From Microbacterium album (lineage in GTDB: Bacteria; Actinomycetota; Actinomycetes; Actinomycetales; Microbacteriaceae): a stretch of 64,000 nt of DNA. Below the pieces are notes generated by a model. It was not told the DNA's origin and ran no database searches. It was given only the letters and a program-made list of their open reading frames with translations. Shown here piece by piece: positions 15,953 to 24,759 of the stretch (position 1 is the stretch's first letter; the number at the start of each line of letters is the position of its first letter). The position numbers and the translations under genes were made by a program. The DNA lies in NCBI RefSeq assembly GCF_014643695.1, contig NZ_BMJY01000012.1:26259-90258 (forward strand), given 5' to 3'.

Positions 15953-18271
15953 TCAGCCGGTCAGGACCACGAGCTCCCGGGTCGCGCGGGTCATCGAGAC
16001 GTAGCGGTCGACGGCTCCGGCGATCCCGTCGTCCCACCGTTCCGGCGTCACGAGCACGACGAGGTCGAACTCGAGTCCCTTCGCGTCCACCGGCGAGAGC
16101 GAGCGGACGCGCTCCGAGCCGAGGAAGGACGGATCCCCGATCACGCACGCGACGCCCTCCTCGTGCGTGCTCCGCCACGCGGACAGGATGTCGTCGCGGT
16201 CGCGGACCCGGCCGTAGCGGACCGGGATCCCGGTGCTGCGGATCGACGTGGGCACGTTCGCGTCCGGAAGCGCGGCCCGGATGACGGGCTCGGCCTCGGC
16301 CATGATCTCCCGGGGCGTGCGGTAGTTGACGGTCAGCGCCGTCATCGTCGCGGCACGCAGGCCGACGCGGGCCAGCCGATCCGGCCAGGTCTCCGGGAAG
16401 CCGCGACGCGCCTGCGCACGATCGCCGACCACGGTGAAGCTGCGGGACGGATTCCGGCGCAGCAGCATCTGCCATTCCGCGTCGGTGAGTTCCTGCGCCT
16501 CGTCGACGACGATGTGCGCGAAGGGCCCGACCAGGGCCTCGTCGCGCGGACGCGGTTCGGCCTCGACCGCGAGCGTGCTGCGCAGGTCCTGACCGCGCAG
16601 CATCGACATGACGCGCATGTCGGAGTCGTCCGACGCGATCAGGTCGGCGACGACGTCGCTCATCAGCGCCCGTTCCGCGGCCGCCTTGACCTCCGCTCGC
16701 CGGCGTCGGAGGGACGCGTCCGGGTCGCCGACGCGCAGCCGAGCCGCGTCGAGGAGCGGCAGATCCGCCCGCGTCCACGGCGCATCCGCGGACCGTTGCA
16801 GGGCGTCCGCCTCGTCGTCCGAGAGCCATGGCGCACAGCGCTTCAGCCACGACCGTTCGGACCACAGCGCCCGCACGAGCCCGACGGGATCGAGCAGCGG
16901 CCACGCCCTGTCGAACGCCGCACGCAGCTGCTCGCTGTCGGCGAGAGCATGCCGCACGGCCTCGCCGTCGTCCGCGGCGGAGAGGCCGTAGGCGTCGAAC
17001 TGATCCCCCGCCTCCCGATGGGATCGCTCCTCAGCGCAACGCTCGTCGTCCCACGCCGTCGTCCCGGCATCGCCCCAGCCCTCGTCGCCCCAGCGGTCAT
17101 CGGGCGTGGAGTCGTCCCCTTCCGCGCCGCCCCGGTCGTCGCCGTTCGACGGCGGAGCGGCGACGCGCTCGGCGAGCGCCGCCAGCAGCGCGTCCCACGC
17201 CTGCGCGCGCGCCTCGTTGTGCGTCGCCGCGGGGTCGACGGCGCCGAACGCCTCCTCCCAGTCGGCCGCGCCGACCCGGATCCGGCCCCAGGCGGCGTCC
17301 ACGAGGACGTCGCGTGCGGGCGGGTTCTCCCGCAGTCTCACCGCCCGGTCCACCGCCTCGAGCATGTGCGCCGACGCCTTGATCCGCGCGACCTCCGGGT
17401 CGTCCTCCTCGACCGCCGCGGCGCCCTCGAGCACGAGGTCGCGGATGGTGGTCACCTGCACGCCGTCCTCGCCGAGCCCGGGCAGGATGTCCGCAACGTA
17501 GTCGGTGTAGGCAGGCGACGGACCTACGAACAGCACTCCGCCGCGACCTTCCCGCAGGCGGGGATCCGCGTAGAGCAGATAGGCCGCGCGATGCAGCGCC
17601 ACCACGGTCTTGCCCGTGCCCGGCCCGCCGTCCACGACGAGCGCGCCGGTCGACCCGGCGCGGATGATCGGGTCCTGATCCGCCTGGATCGTGCCCAGCA
17701 CGTCGCGCATGCGGGGCGAGCGGGTCGCACCGAGGCTCGCGATGAACGCCGACTGGTCGTCGAGAGCCGCACCGCCTTCCGCCGCGATCCGGGCGAGCCC
17801 CTCGGGAGTGAAGGCCTCGTCCCAGTAGTCGGTGATGCGGCCGTGCGCCCAGCGGTACCGGCGACGGGTGATCAGGCCCATGGGGGCGGCGTGCGTCGCG
17901 CCGAAGAACGGCTCTGCCGCGGGGGCGCGCCAGTCGATCAGCAGGGGATCGCCCGCCTCGTCCGCGAGCGCGAGACGTCCGATGTAGAGGGTGCCCTGAG
18001 CGCCCACGATGCGGCCGAGGCAGAGATCCAGGCCGAAGCGTCGCAGCACGCGCAGCCGGGCGGTGAGGCGATGGATCTCGAGGTCGCGGTCGAGCGCGGC
18101 CTGCCCGCCGCTCGCCGGCGCGCGGCGCTGCCGCTCGAGACGCGCCTCCAGGTCGGCGATCTGCCGCGCCAGGCTCTCGCCGATCCGCGCGAAGTGCGCC
18201 GCATCGGCGGCGATGAGCGCGGGATCGGCCTTGGCGGGATGCGCGTCCAGCAGGAAGGGGTGGGTGTTCAC
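15953..18271 (-). CDS. helR: HelR/HelD-like RNA polymerase-binding ATPase (rifamycin protection)
   Basis: A superfamily 1 helicase-like protein that binds RNA polymerase; HelR members displace rifamycins from it. The N-terminus has a coiled-coil arm (about 25-80), then the HelD-typical LIDWRAPAAEPFF. Q-motif QADQDPIIR precedes Walker A GGPGTGKT (215-222). Further on are VDEAQELTDAEWQMLLR, VGDRAQARRG, TVNYRTPREI and AKGLEFDLVVLV, all UvrD/HelD motifs. The GTG at 18271 (VNTHPF) has GGAG upstream, giving 772 residues. A perfect rifamycin-associated element lies 47 bp upstream, which supports the HelR subtype over generic HelD. An acidic low-complexity insert (about 385-420) is unusual. Confidence 0.9.
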   Translation of the reverse strand: MNTHPFLLDAHPAKADPALIAADAAHFARIGESLARQIADLEARLERQRRAPASGGQAALDRDLEIHRLTARLRVLRRFGLDLCLGRIVGAQGTLYIGRLALADEAGDPLLIDWRAPAAEPFFGATHAAPMGLITRRRYRWAHGRITDYWDEAFTPEGLARIAAEGGAALDDQSAFIASLGATRSPRMRDVLGTIQADQDPIIRAGSTGALVVDGGPGTGKTVVALHRAAYLLYADPRLREGRGGVLFVGPSPAYTDYVADILPGLGEDGVQVTTIRDLVLEGAAAVEEDDPEVARIKASAHMLEAVDRAVRLRENPPARDVLVDAAWGRIRVGAADWEEAFGAVDPAATHNEARAQAWDALLAALAERVAAPPSNGDDRGGAEGDDSTPDDRWGDEGWGDAGTTAWDDERCAEERSHREAGDQFDAYGLSAADDGEAVRHALADSEQLRAAFDRAWPLLDPVGLVRALWSERSWLKRCAPWLSDDEADALQRSADAPWTRADLPLLDAARLRVGDPDASLRRRRAEVKAAAERALMSDVVADLIASDDSDMRVMSMLRGQDLRSTLAVEAEPRPRDEALVGPFAHIVVDEAQELTDAEWQMLLRRNPSRSFTVVGDRAQARRGFPETWPDRLARVGLRAATMTALTVNYRTPREIMAEAEPVIRAALPDANVPTSIRSTGIPVRYGRVRDRDDILSAWRSTHEEGVACVIGDPSFLGSERVRSLSPVDAKGLEFDLVVLVTPERWDDGIAGAVDRYVSMTRATRELVVLTG

Positions 18272-18302
18272 GGGCGGGCTCCAGGGGTGAGGGGAACGCG
18301 CC

Positions 18303-18308
18303 ATTCTG
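18303..18308 (-). promoter_or_regulatory. Candidate -10 box of helR
   Basis: CAGAAT on the minus strand, ten bases past the rifamycin-associated element. TTGCCG inside the palindrome lies 19 bases upstream and could be the -35. Confidence 0.45.
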
Positions 18309-18318
18309 CCCCCTGACC

Positions 18319-18339
18319 GGGGCCTTGCGGCAAGGCCCC
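18319..18339 (-). promoter_or_regulatory. Rifamycin-associated element (RAE)
   Basis: A perfect 21-bp palindrome made of GGGGCCTTG, central CGG, and CAAGGCCCC. The published RAE upstream of rifamycin-inactivating and helR genes in actinomycetes is a 19-bp palindrome with the same CTTGCGGCAAG core. Here it has one more base pair in each arm. It lies between helR and its expected -10 region. Confidence 0.88.
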
Positions 18340-18462
18340 ACCCCCCGCGTATCCTGGAAGTGCAGCGACACGGCGGCGCGCTCACCTCGGGAGCGCGGCG
18401 GCCCGGCGGAGATCGTCGGCGAGGTGACTCCGTTCGCGGGCGGCGGTGTCGGCGGCAGCGCG

Positions 18463-18468
18463 TAGGCT
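18463..18468 (+). promoter_or_regulatory. -10 box of a leaderless MFS gene
   Basis: TAGGCT, six bases before the ATG at 18475, with no ribosome binding site between them. Confidence 0.55.
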
Positions 18469-18474
18469 GAGCAC

Positions 18475-19692
18475 ATGAGCTCCTCGACCCTGTCGAGGGG
18501 TGCGGCGAAGTGGGCGCTCCTCTCGCTCGCCATCGGTTCGTTCGGCATCGGCATGACCGAGTTCGTGTCGATGGGCCTGTTGCCCGGTATCGCCGCGGAT
18601 CTCCTGCCCGCCGCCTGGGCGTCCAGCCGTGAGCAGGCGGTCGCGCAGGCGGGGCTGCTCATCAGCGTGTACGCGCTGGGCGTGGTCATCGGCGCGCCCC
18701 TCATCGCCGGCTATGCGGCGCGCTTCGCCCGGCAGCGCGCCCTCATCGTCCTGGCCTCGGGCCTGCTGGTCGGGAACGTGCTGACGGTGCTCGCGCCGAC
18801 GTTCGAGACCGTCGCGGCGGCGCGGTTCCTGGCCGGTCTGCCCCACGGGGCCTACTTCGGCATCGCCGCGCTCGTGGCGGCGGACCTGCTCGGACCGGGG
18901 CTGCGGGGTCAGGGCGTCGCAGTCGTCATGAGCGGTCTCACGGTCGCGAACGTCGTCGGCGTGCCGCTCGGCACCTGGCTCGGGCAGCTCGCCGGCTGGC
19001 GCGTCGCCTACGCGGTCGTCGTGGGCGTGTTCGTGCTCGCCGCGCTGCTGATCGCGCTCGTCGTGCCCGCCATGCCGGGCGACAGATCCCGCTCGTTGCG
19101 GCACGAGCTCGGCGTGTTCCGCATCGGCCAGGTCTGGCTGGCGTTCGCCATGGGAGCCATCGGCTTCGGCGCGTTCTTCGCCATCTACAGCTACATCGCG
19201 CCCCTGATGACCGAGGTGGCCGGGGCACCGGAGTGGGCCGTTCCGCTGGCGCTCGTCGCGGCGGGGCTCGGCATGACCGTGGGGAACGTGCTGGGCGGCA
19301 TCCTCGCGGATCGCAATCTCGCGCGCGCTCTCGTCGTGGCGTTCGTGCTGCTCGCGGCGGGTGCCGCCGTCGTGGGCGTCGCCGCCGCCACTCCCGTGAC
19401 GCTCGTGGCGTCGATGCTGCTGTTCGGCGCGATCAGCGCCCTCGCCAGCCCCGCTGTTCAGACGCGGCTCATGGACGTGTCGGGGGACCGCCCGACGATC
19501 GCGGCCTCGCTCAACCACTCGGGCATGAACGTCGGCAACAGTCTCGGGGCCGCGCTGGGCGGCGGGGTCATCGCGCTCGGGTGGGGCTACGTCGCTCCCG
19601 CGTGGCTCGGCGTCGCGCTGGCCCTCGCCGGCGTCGGGATCGTGCTGTTCAGCCTGGCGCGCGAGCGCCGCGCGGTCGCTGTGACGGCCTGA
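18475..19692 (+). CDS. MFS transporter, DHA1 drug/sugar efflux type (AraJ-like)
   Basis: A 405-residue membrane protein with twelve predicted helices. The DHA1 N-terminus SLAIGSFGIGMTEFVSMGLLP is characteristic of the AraJ/YdhP/PbuE branch. Motif A-like YAARFARQRALI follows helix 2, and LAGLPHGAYFGIAALVA matches motif B/C of the same branch. These proteins export sugars, nucleosides, amphenicols or other small molecules; the substrate is unknown. The gene is divergent from helR across 203 bp, and since helR proteins answer antibiotics an efflux role would fit, but no RAE faces this gene specifically. It appears leaderless. Confidence 0.85.
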   Translation: MSSSTLSRGAAKWALLSLAIGSFGIGMTEFVSMGLLPGIAADLLPAAWASSREQAVAQAGLLISVYALGVVIGAPLIAGYAARFARQRALIVLASGLLVGNVLTVLAPTFETVAAARFLAGLPHGAYFGIAALVAADLLGPGLRGQGVAVVMSGLTVANVVGVPLGTWLGQLAGWRVAYAVVVGVFVLAALLIALVVPAMPGDRSRSLRHELGVFRIGQVWLAFAMGAIGFGAFFAIYSYIAPLMTEVAGAPEWAVPLALVAAGLGMTVGNVLGGILADRNLARALVVAFVLLAAGAAVVGVAAATPVTLVASMLLFGAISALASPAVQTRLMDVSGDRPTIAASLNHSGMNVGNSLGAALGGGVIALGWGYVAPAWLGVALALAGVGIVLFSLARERRAVAVTA

Positions 19693-19708
19693 CGGGCGCC
19701 GGCGCCCG
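19693..19708. terminator. Palindrome between MFS gene and metX
   Basis: CGGGCGCCGGCGCCCG is a perfect 16-bp palindrome immediately after the MFS stop, in the 48-bp convergent gap before metX. It may act as a bidirectional terminator, although it has no loop or T tract. Confidence 0.4.
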
Positions 19709-19740
19709 CCACGTCGGGTCGGGGCTCCGCCGCCGCGCGA

Positions 19741-20946
19741 TCAGGCGTCGAGCAGGCGGCGCAGGTGGGCGCCGACCGCGGCCGTCTCGATGAGGAAGCC
19801 GTCGTGGCCGAAGTCGCTCGAGATGACGGCGGCCTGGTCCCCGTCGATCGACGTCCGGATGCCGGCGGCGATGCGGTGCTGCCCGTCCAGCGGGAAGAGC
19901 CGATCCGAGTCGATGCCGAGCACGAGGGTCTTGGCCGTGACGCGCGCGAGCGCCGCTTCGACGCCGCCGCGCTCGCGGCCCACGTCGTGCGAGTCCATGG
20001 CCTCGACGAGGCGGATGTAGCTGTTGGCGTCGAAGCGCCGCGTGAACTTGTTGCCGTGGAAGTCGAGGTACGACTCGACGGCGAACCGGCCGCCGTGTCC
20101 GAGCGGGCTCACGCCGGACTGCCACGACCGCTGGAAGCGCTGGTTCAGCTCCGTCGGGCTGCGGTAGTTGAGCAGAGCCATGCGCCGCGCGAGCGCGAGG
20201 CCCCGGTGGGGACCTTCGCCGTCCGGCGCGTTGTAGTACTCGCCGCCGCGGAAGCGCGGGTCGATCGCGATCGCCTCCAGCTGCACGGAGTTGAGGGCGA
20301 TCTGATCCGCCGTGTTGACGGGGGGTGCGGACAGCACGGCGAGCCGCGCGAGGCGGTCAGGGAAGCCGACGCCCCACTCGAGCGCGTGCATGCCGCCCAT
20401 CGACCCGCCGACGACGGCCGCCCACACGTCGATGCCGAGCGCGTCGGCCAGGCGCACCTGCGCGGCGACCTGGTCGCGGATTGTCAGGTACGGGAAACGC
20501 GAGGCCCACTCCTCGCCGTCCGGATGCACGCTCGCGGGTCCCGTGGATCCCTGGCAGCCGCCCAGCATGTTGGGCGCCACGACGAACCAGCGGTCGGTGT
20601 CGATCGACGCTCCGGGGCCGACGACGTCGTCCCACCACCCGACCGTCGGATGCCCGGGGCCCGCCGGGCCGCGCACGTGGCTGTCACCGGTCAGCGCGTG
20701 CAGGATCAGCACCGCGTTGTCGCGTGCGGCGTTGAGCTCGCCCCATGTCTCGTAGGCGAGACGGAAGGACGGCAGGACACCGCCGCCCTCGAGCCGCAGC
20801 TCGCCGAACGCGGCGAACCGGCGCGCTCCGGCGGGATCGCCGTCGCGCCACGCCCCCGAGGCGGGCGGGCGACCGACCATGGACCGGGCGTCGGCCTCCG
20901 TCACGAGGGACGACGGCACGGTGTCCTCGGAGATCTGCCAGTCCAT
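19741..20946 (-). CDS. metX: Homoserine O-acetyltransferase
   Basis: Activates homoserine with acetyl-CoA for methionine synthesis. It is an alpha/beta-hydrolase-fold enzyme with nucleophile Ser182 in GGSMGGM, the aspartate in GIDSDRLFP, the histidine in FGHDGFL, and the family motifs HALTGDSH and NMLGGCQGSTGP. ATG 20946 (MDWQISED) is preferred to 20955: a CAGAAT -10 box lies seven bases before it and there is no ribosome site, so the message is likely leaderless. Length is 401. It follows metY on the same strand with a strong hairpin between, so the two may be expressed separately. MetX and MetY make sequential steps of direct sulfhydrylation. Confidence 0.95.
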   Translation of the reverse strand: MDWQISEDTVPSSLVTEADARSMVGRPPASGAWRDGDPAGARRFAAFGELRLEGGGVLPSFRLAYETWGELNAARDNAVLILHALTGDSHVRGPAGPGHPTVGWWDDVVGPGASIDTDRWFVVAPNMLGGCQGSTGPASVHPDGEEWASRFPYLTIRDQVAAQVRLADALGIDVWAAVVGGSMGGMHALEWGVGFPDRLARLAVLSAPPVNTADQIALNSVQLEAIAIDPRFRGGEYYNAPDGEGPHRGLALARRMALLNYRSPTELNQRFQRSWQSGVSPLGHGGRFAVESYLDFHGNKFTRRFDANSYIRLVEAMDSHDVGRERGGVEAALARVTAKTLVLGIDSDRLFPLDGQHRIAAGIRTSIDGDQAAVISSDFGHDGFLIETAAVGAHLRRLLDA

Positions 20947-21010
20947 GCGCTTCATTCTGCCGTGCCGGCCGAGGCGGCCCCGCCAGTGTTACGCGGCGAC
21001 AATACGACTC

Positions 21011-21049
21011 CGCGCCGGGAATGCGTGGGTTACACGCATTCCCGGCGCG
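21011..21049 (-). terminator. Strong hairpin between metY and metX
   Basis: A perfect 17-bp stem (arms 21011-21027 and 21033-21049, left arm CGCGCCGGGAATGCGTG) with the 5-nt loop GGTTA, 19 bp past the metY stop. No clear T tract follows on the minus strand. It should end or weaken transcription from metY into metX. Confidence 0.75.
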
Positions 21050-21068
21050 GGGAGGGATTGTGGCGGGT

Positions 21069-22400
21069 TCAGGCGCGCGCGGCGGCGGATGCCTCGCGGG
21101 CGGCGACGAGCGCCTGCTCGAGGTCGGCGATGAGGTCGTCGACGTTCTCGAGGCCGACCGACAGGCGCACCAGGCCCGGCGTCACGCCCGCCGTGAGCTG
21201 CTGCTCGGGCGTCAGCTGCGAGTGCGTCGTGGAGGCGGGGTGGATGACGAGCGAGCGGACGTCGCCGATGTTGGCCAGGTGGCTGAACAGCTTCAGCGCG
21301 TCGACGAACGCGCGGCCCGCGTCGACGCCGCCCTTGAGCTCGAACGACAGCACGGCGCCGACGCCCTTGGGCGCGTAGCGGTTGGCCGTCGCGTACCAGG
21401 GCGACGTGGGCAGACCCGAGTAGTTCACCGAGGCGACGTCCGGGTGCCGCTCGAGCCACTCCGCCACCTGCTGGGCGTTGTGGACGTGGCGCTCGACGCG
21501 CAGCGACAGCGTCTCGATGCCCTGGATGAGCTGCCACGCGCTCTGCGGCGAGATCGATGCGCCCAGGTCGCGCAGCAGCTGCACGCGCGCCTTGATGATG
21601 TAGGCGAGCTCGTCGCCCACGGCGGCCGTGTAGCTGGCGCCGTGGTACGACGGGTCCGGCTCGGTCAGGCCCGGGAACTTCTCGACGTTCTGGCTCCACG
21701 CGAAGCGCCCGCCGTCGACGATCACGCCGCCGATGACCGTCCCGTGCCCGCCCAGGAACTTGGTGGCCGAGTGGACGACGATGTCGGCGCCGTGCTCGAA
21801 GGGGCGGATCAGGTACGGGGTCGCGATCGTGTTGTCGACGATGAGCGGCACGCCGTTCTCGTGCGCGACATCGGCGACCGCCTGGATGTCGAGCACGTTG
21901 ATCTGCGGGTTGCCGATCGTCTCGGCGAAGAACAGCTTCGTGTTCGGGCGGACGGCCGCGCGCCACGCCTCCGGGTCGTCCTGGTTCTCGACGAACGTGG
22001 TCTCGATGCCGAGCTTGGCGAGCGTGTACTTGAACAGGTTGTACGTGCCGCCGTAGATCGAGCTGGACGAGACGATGTGGTCGCCTGCCTGCGCGATGTT
22101 GAGCACTGCGAAGCTCTCGGCGGCCTGGCCGCTCGACACGAGCAGCGCGCCCGTGCCGCCCTCGAGCGCGGCGAGGCGCTGCTCGACGACGTCCTGCGTC
22201 GGGTTCTGGATGCGCGTGTAGATGTTGCCGAACTCGGCCAGCGCGAAGAGGTTCTTGGCGTGGTCGGAGTCCCGGAAGACGTAGGACGTGGTCTGGTAGA
22301 TGGGGGTGGCCCGGGCGCCCGTGGTCGGGTCGGGGGCCGCGCCCGCGTGGATCTGCAGCGTCTCGAAGCGGAACTGCTCGGACTGCGTGTTGTCGCTCAT
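21069..22400 (-). CDS. metY: O-acetylhomoserine aminocarboxypropyltransferase (sulfhydrylase)
   Basis: A PLP enzyme of the Cys/Met metabolism class that makes homocysteine from O-acetylhomoserine and sulfide. Visible features are FETLQIHAGAAPDPTTGAR at the N-terminus, PIYQTTSYVF, the FGNIYTRIQNPT loop, AETIGNPQINVLDI, IVDNTIATPYL, the PLP lysine in HSATKFLGGHG, and RLSVGLENVDDLIADLE at the end. The ATG at 22400 follows GGAG seven bases earlier, giving 443 residues. A promoter candidate on the minus strand has TTGTGC, 18 bases, then TACCTT. No riboswitch was recognised in the 154-bp upstream gap. Confidence 0.95.
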   Translation of the reverse strand: MSDNTQSEQFRFETLQIHAGAAPDPTTGARATPIYQTTSYVFRDSDHAKNLFALAEFGNIYTRIQNPTQDVVEQRLAALEGGTGALLVSSGQAAESFAVLNIAQAGDHIVSSSSIYGGTYNLFKYTLAKLGIETTFVENQDDPEAWRAAVRPNTKLFFAETIGNPQINVLDIQAVADVAHENGVPLIVDNTIATPYLIRPFEHGADIVVHSATKFLGGHGTVIGGVIVDGGRFAWSQNVEKFPGLTEPDPSYHGASYTAAVGDELAYIIKARVQLLRDLGASISPQSAWQLIQGIETLSLRVERHVHNAQQVAEWLERHPDVASVNYSGLPTSPWYATANRYAPKGVGAVLSFELKGGVDAGRAFVDALKLFSHLANIGDVRSLVIHPASTTHSQLTPEQQLTAGVTPGLVRLSVGLENVDDLIADLEQALVAAREASAAARA

Positions 22401-22488
22401 GGGAGTCTCCGGGGATCGGGGATGAGTCTGCTGATGCCCGCCGTTGGGCATGCATCCGAAGGTACGAGCCGCGGCCCGGACGGCACAA

Positions 22489-22524
22489 GCGGGCGGACAC
22501 GCGACGTCATATGTGTGCCCGCCC
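22489..22524. promoter_or_regulatory. Inverted repeat between metY and the SDR gene
   Basis: GCGGGCGGACAC (22489-22500) and GTGTGCCCGCCC (22513-22524) are imperfect inverted arms around a 12-bp spacer. They lie upstream of the predicted metY -35 and ahead of the divergent SDR start, and could be a regulator's operator. Confidence 0.3.
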
Positions 22525-22554
22525 GGCGTCCTCGCCGCCGCTACGGTGGGATGC

Positions 22555-23334
22555 ATGACGAACAGACGGGCAGTCGTGACCGGAGCGAGCTCGGGGATCG
22601 GGGCGGCGACCGCGCGCGCCCTGCGCGCGAGCGGGTGGGACGTCGTCGGCGTCGCCCGGCGCGCGGATCGCCTGGCGCAGCTCGCGGACGAGACGGGGGC
22701 CGACGTGTTCGCGGCGGACCTGACGGCGCAGGCGGATGTCGACGCGCTGGCGGCCCACCTCGCGGCGACGGGCCCCACCCACGCGCTCGTGCACGTCGCC
22801 GGCGGCGCGCGGGGCACGGATCGCGTGGAGGACGGGGATCCGGCCGACTGGACGTGGATGTATGAGACCAACGTGCTGTCAGCGCAGCGGCTGGTGAAGG
22901 CGCTGCTGCCGGCACTGCGCGACGCCGTGGGCTCCGGCGCGGGCCACGCCGACGCCCTCTTCGTCACGTCGACGGCCGCACAGGTCGCCTACCCCGGCGG
23001 TGGGGGCTACAACGCGGCCAAGGCAGGCGAGTCGATGCTCGTGCACGCCCTGCGCCAGGAGCTGAACGGCGAGCCGATTCGGGTGATCGAGATCGCGCCG
23101 GGCCTGGTCAAGACGGAGGAGTTCACGCTCAATCGGACGGGCTCGCAGGAGGCCGCGGACGAGCTGTACGCGGGCGTGGAGGGGCCGCTGGTGGCCGAGG
23201 ACGTCGCCGACGTCATCGCCTATGCGCTGAACGCGCCGGGCCACGTCAACCTGGATCTGGTCACCATGCGTCCCGTCGCCCAGTCGGCCCAGCACCTGCT
23301 CGCGCGCGGGCCGCTGCGTCCTCGCACGCGCTGA
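22555..23334 (+). CDS. Short-chain dehydrogenase/reductase, YdfG/serine-dehydrogenase-like
   Basis: A 259-residue classical SDR. The nucleotide-binding motif is [17 protein letters not shown] near the N-terminus; the acid/basic residues VARRADRL after strand 2 suggest NADP preference. The catalytic residues appear in [23 protein letters not shown] (Ser-Tyr-Lys, with Tyr in GGYNAAK). PGLVKTEEF near the C-terminus is the usual substrate-loop start. The best resemblance is to 3-hydroxy acid/serine dehydrogenases, but the substrate is not predictable. ATG 22555 lies seven bases after TACGGT, so it is probably leaderless. It is divergent from metY. Confidence 0.85.
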   Translation: MTNRRAVVTGASSGIGAATARALRASGWDVVGVARRADRLAQLADETGADVFAADLTAQADVDALAAHLAATGPTHALVHVAGGARGTDRVEDGDPADWTWMYETNVLSAQRLVKALLPALRDAVGSGAGHADALFVTSTAAQVAYPGGGGYNAAKAGESMLVHALRQELNGEPIRVIEIAPGLVKTEEFTLNRTGSQEAADELYAGVEGPLVAEDVADVIAYALNAPGHVNLDLVTMRPVAQSAQHLLARGPLRPRTR

Positions 23335-23359
23335 GGTCCGGACCGGAGGCGGCGAGCCC

Positions 23360-24052
23360 GTGGCGATGACGCTCGCGCAGCTGGCCGACGCCGGCCTGAT
23401 CGATCGCGGCTGGGCGGAGGCGCTCACGCCGGTCGCAGAGGACATCGCGGCGCTCGGAGAGCGCCTGCGCGGCGAGGTCGCGGCCGGCCGCGGCTACCTT
23501 CCCGCCGGCGGCCGCGTCCTGCGCGCGTTCCAGCGCCCGCTCGCGGACGTGCGCGTCCTCATCGTGGGCCAGGATCCGTATCCGACGCCGGGTCACCCCA
23601 TCGGCCTGTCGTTTGCGGTCGAGCGGCACGTGCGTCCGCTGCCCCGCAGCCTCGCGAACATCTACCGCGAGCTGCAGGAGGACGTCGGCGTTGCGCCCGC
23701 TCCGCACGGAGATCTGTCGGCGTGGAGCGATCAGGGCGTCATGCTGCTCAACCGCGTGCTGACGGTGCGGCCCGGCGCGCCCGCGTCGCATCGGGGCTGG
23801 GGCTGGGAGCGCGTGACCGAGCACGCCATCCGCACGCTCGTCGCGCGCGGCGGACCGCTCGTGGCGATCCTGTGGGGCCGCGACGCGGCGGGCCTCGCGC
23901 CGATGCTGGGCTCGGTGCCCATCGTGGAGTCGGCGCATCCGTCCCCGCTGTCCGCGAGCCGGGGCTTCTTCGGCTCGCGCCCCTTCTCGCGCGTCAACGC
24001 CCTGCTGCAGCAGCAGGGCGCCGCGCCGGTCGACTGGCGCATCCCGCACTGA
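23360..24052 (+). CDS. ung: Uracil-DNA glycosylase
   Basis: Removes uracil from DNA in base excision repair. It is a family-1 UDG of 230 residues with the water-activating motif [32 protein letters not shown] (uracil-recognition region) and [18 protein letters not shown] (the leucine intercalation loop). All catalytic positions are intact. The GTG at 23360 has GGAGG ten bases upstream; ATG 23366 is an alternative. It lies 25 bp after the SDR gene and may share its transcript. Confidence 0.95.
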   Translation: MAMTLAQLADAGLIDRGWAEALTPVAEDIAALGERLRGEVAAGRGYLPAGGRVLRAFQRPLADVRVLIVGQDPYPTPGHPIGLSFAVERHVRPLPRSLANIYRELQEDVGVAPAPHGDLSAWSDQGVMLLNRVLTVRPGAPASHRGWGWERVTEHAIRTLVARGGPLVAILWGRDAAGLAPMLGSVPIVESAHPSPLSASRGFFGSRPFSRVNALLQQQGAAPVDWRIPH

Positions 24053-24084
24053 CACCGCACGGCGCGCGCCGTAGGCTGTGGCGC

Positions 24085-24729
24085 ATGCTGGAGGAGGAGT
24101 ACCAGAAGCGCCGGGTGCTGCCCCGCCACCTGCGGCGGCGGCCCGAGCCCGAGCGTCCCTTCTCCTTCGAGATCCGCCCCGCGACGATCGGGGACATGCC
24201 CGATGTCCGCGAGATCTACAACTCCTACGTGCGCAATTCCGTCGTCACCCTCGACGAGAAGCCGTGGTCGCACCGCCGCTGGCGGGAGAAGTTCCAGCAG
24301 CTCGAGAAGCTGGGGCTGCCGTTCCTCGTCGCCGTAAGCCCGACCGGGCAGGTGCTCGGCTATGCGCTCGCGCAGCCGTGGGCCGGCAAGTCCGCGTATC
24401 GCTACACGGCCGAGAACTCGATCTATCTCGGCCAGGCGGCCACGGGCAAGGGGCTCGGCCGCGCGCTCCTGGAGGCGCTGATCGCGGCGTGCGAGCAGGC
24501 CGGGCTGCGTCAGCTCGTGGCCGTGATCAGCGACCGGGGCGCCGAGTCGTCGATCGCCCTGCACGAGCGGCTGGGGTTCGTGGAGGTCGGGCGGATGGGA
24601 AAGGTCGGATACAAGTTCGGCCGCTGGCTCGGCACCGTCTATCTCCAGAAGCAGCTGCGGCCCGCCAAGCGGCCCGGCCTGCTCCAGCGGATCTTCGGCG
24701 GCGACGACGGCGATCCCGGCCCGCGCTGA
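24085..24729 (+). CDS. GNAT acetyltransferase, phosphinothricin-acetyltransferase (PAT/YncA) type
   Basis: A single-domain GNAT of 214 residues. EIRPATIGDMPDVREIYNSYV opens the domain after a basic 30-residue N-terminus; GQAATGKGLGRALLEALI is the acetyl-CoA loop; SIALHERLGFVEVGRM is the closing strand-helix. The NSYVRNSVVTLDEKPW segment is typical of the PAT/ArsN2/YncA group, which acetylates L-methionine sulfoximine-like amino acids or phosphinothricin. TAGGCT stands seven bases before the ATG, so it appears leaderless. A basic C-terminal tail (KRPGLLQRIFGG) extends past the usual fold. Confidence 0.83.
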   Translation: MLEEEYQKRRVLPRHLRRRPEPERPFSFEIRPATIGDMPDVREIYNSYVRNSVVTLDEKPWSHRRWREKFQQLEKLGLPFLVAVSPTGQVLGYALAQPWAGKSAYRYTAENSIYLGQAATGKGLGRALLEALIAACEQAGLRQLVAVISDRGAESSIALHERLGFVEVGRMGKVGYKFGRWLGTVYLQKQLRPAKRPGLLQRIFGGDDGDPGPR

Positions 24730-24759
24730 GGTGGACGGAACCGCGGGGCGGCCCGTGGA

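Noticed and set aside
16163..18316. Open frame of 717 codons opposite helR
   Set aside because: Shadow of helR, with no motif and no ribosome site.
22401..22554. SAM riboswitch before metY
   Set aside because: The 154-bp gap has no recognisable SAM-I or SAM-IV core; only an inverted repeat and a promoter-like pair were seen.
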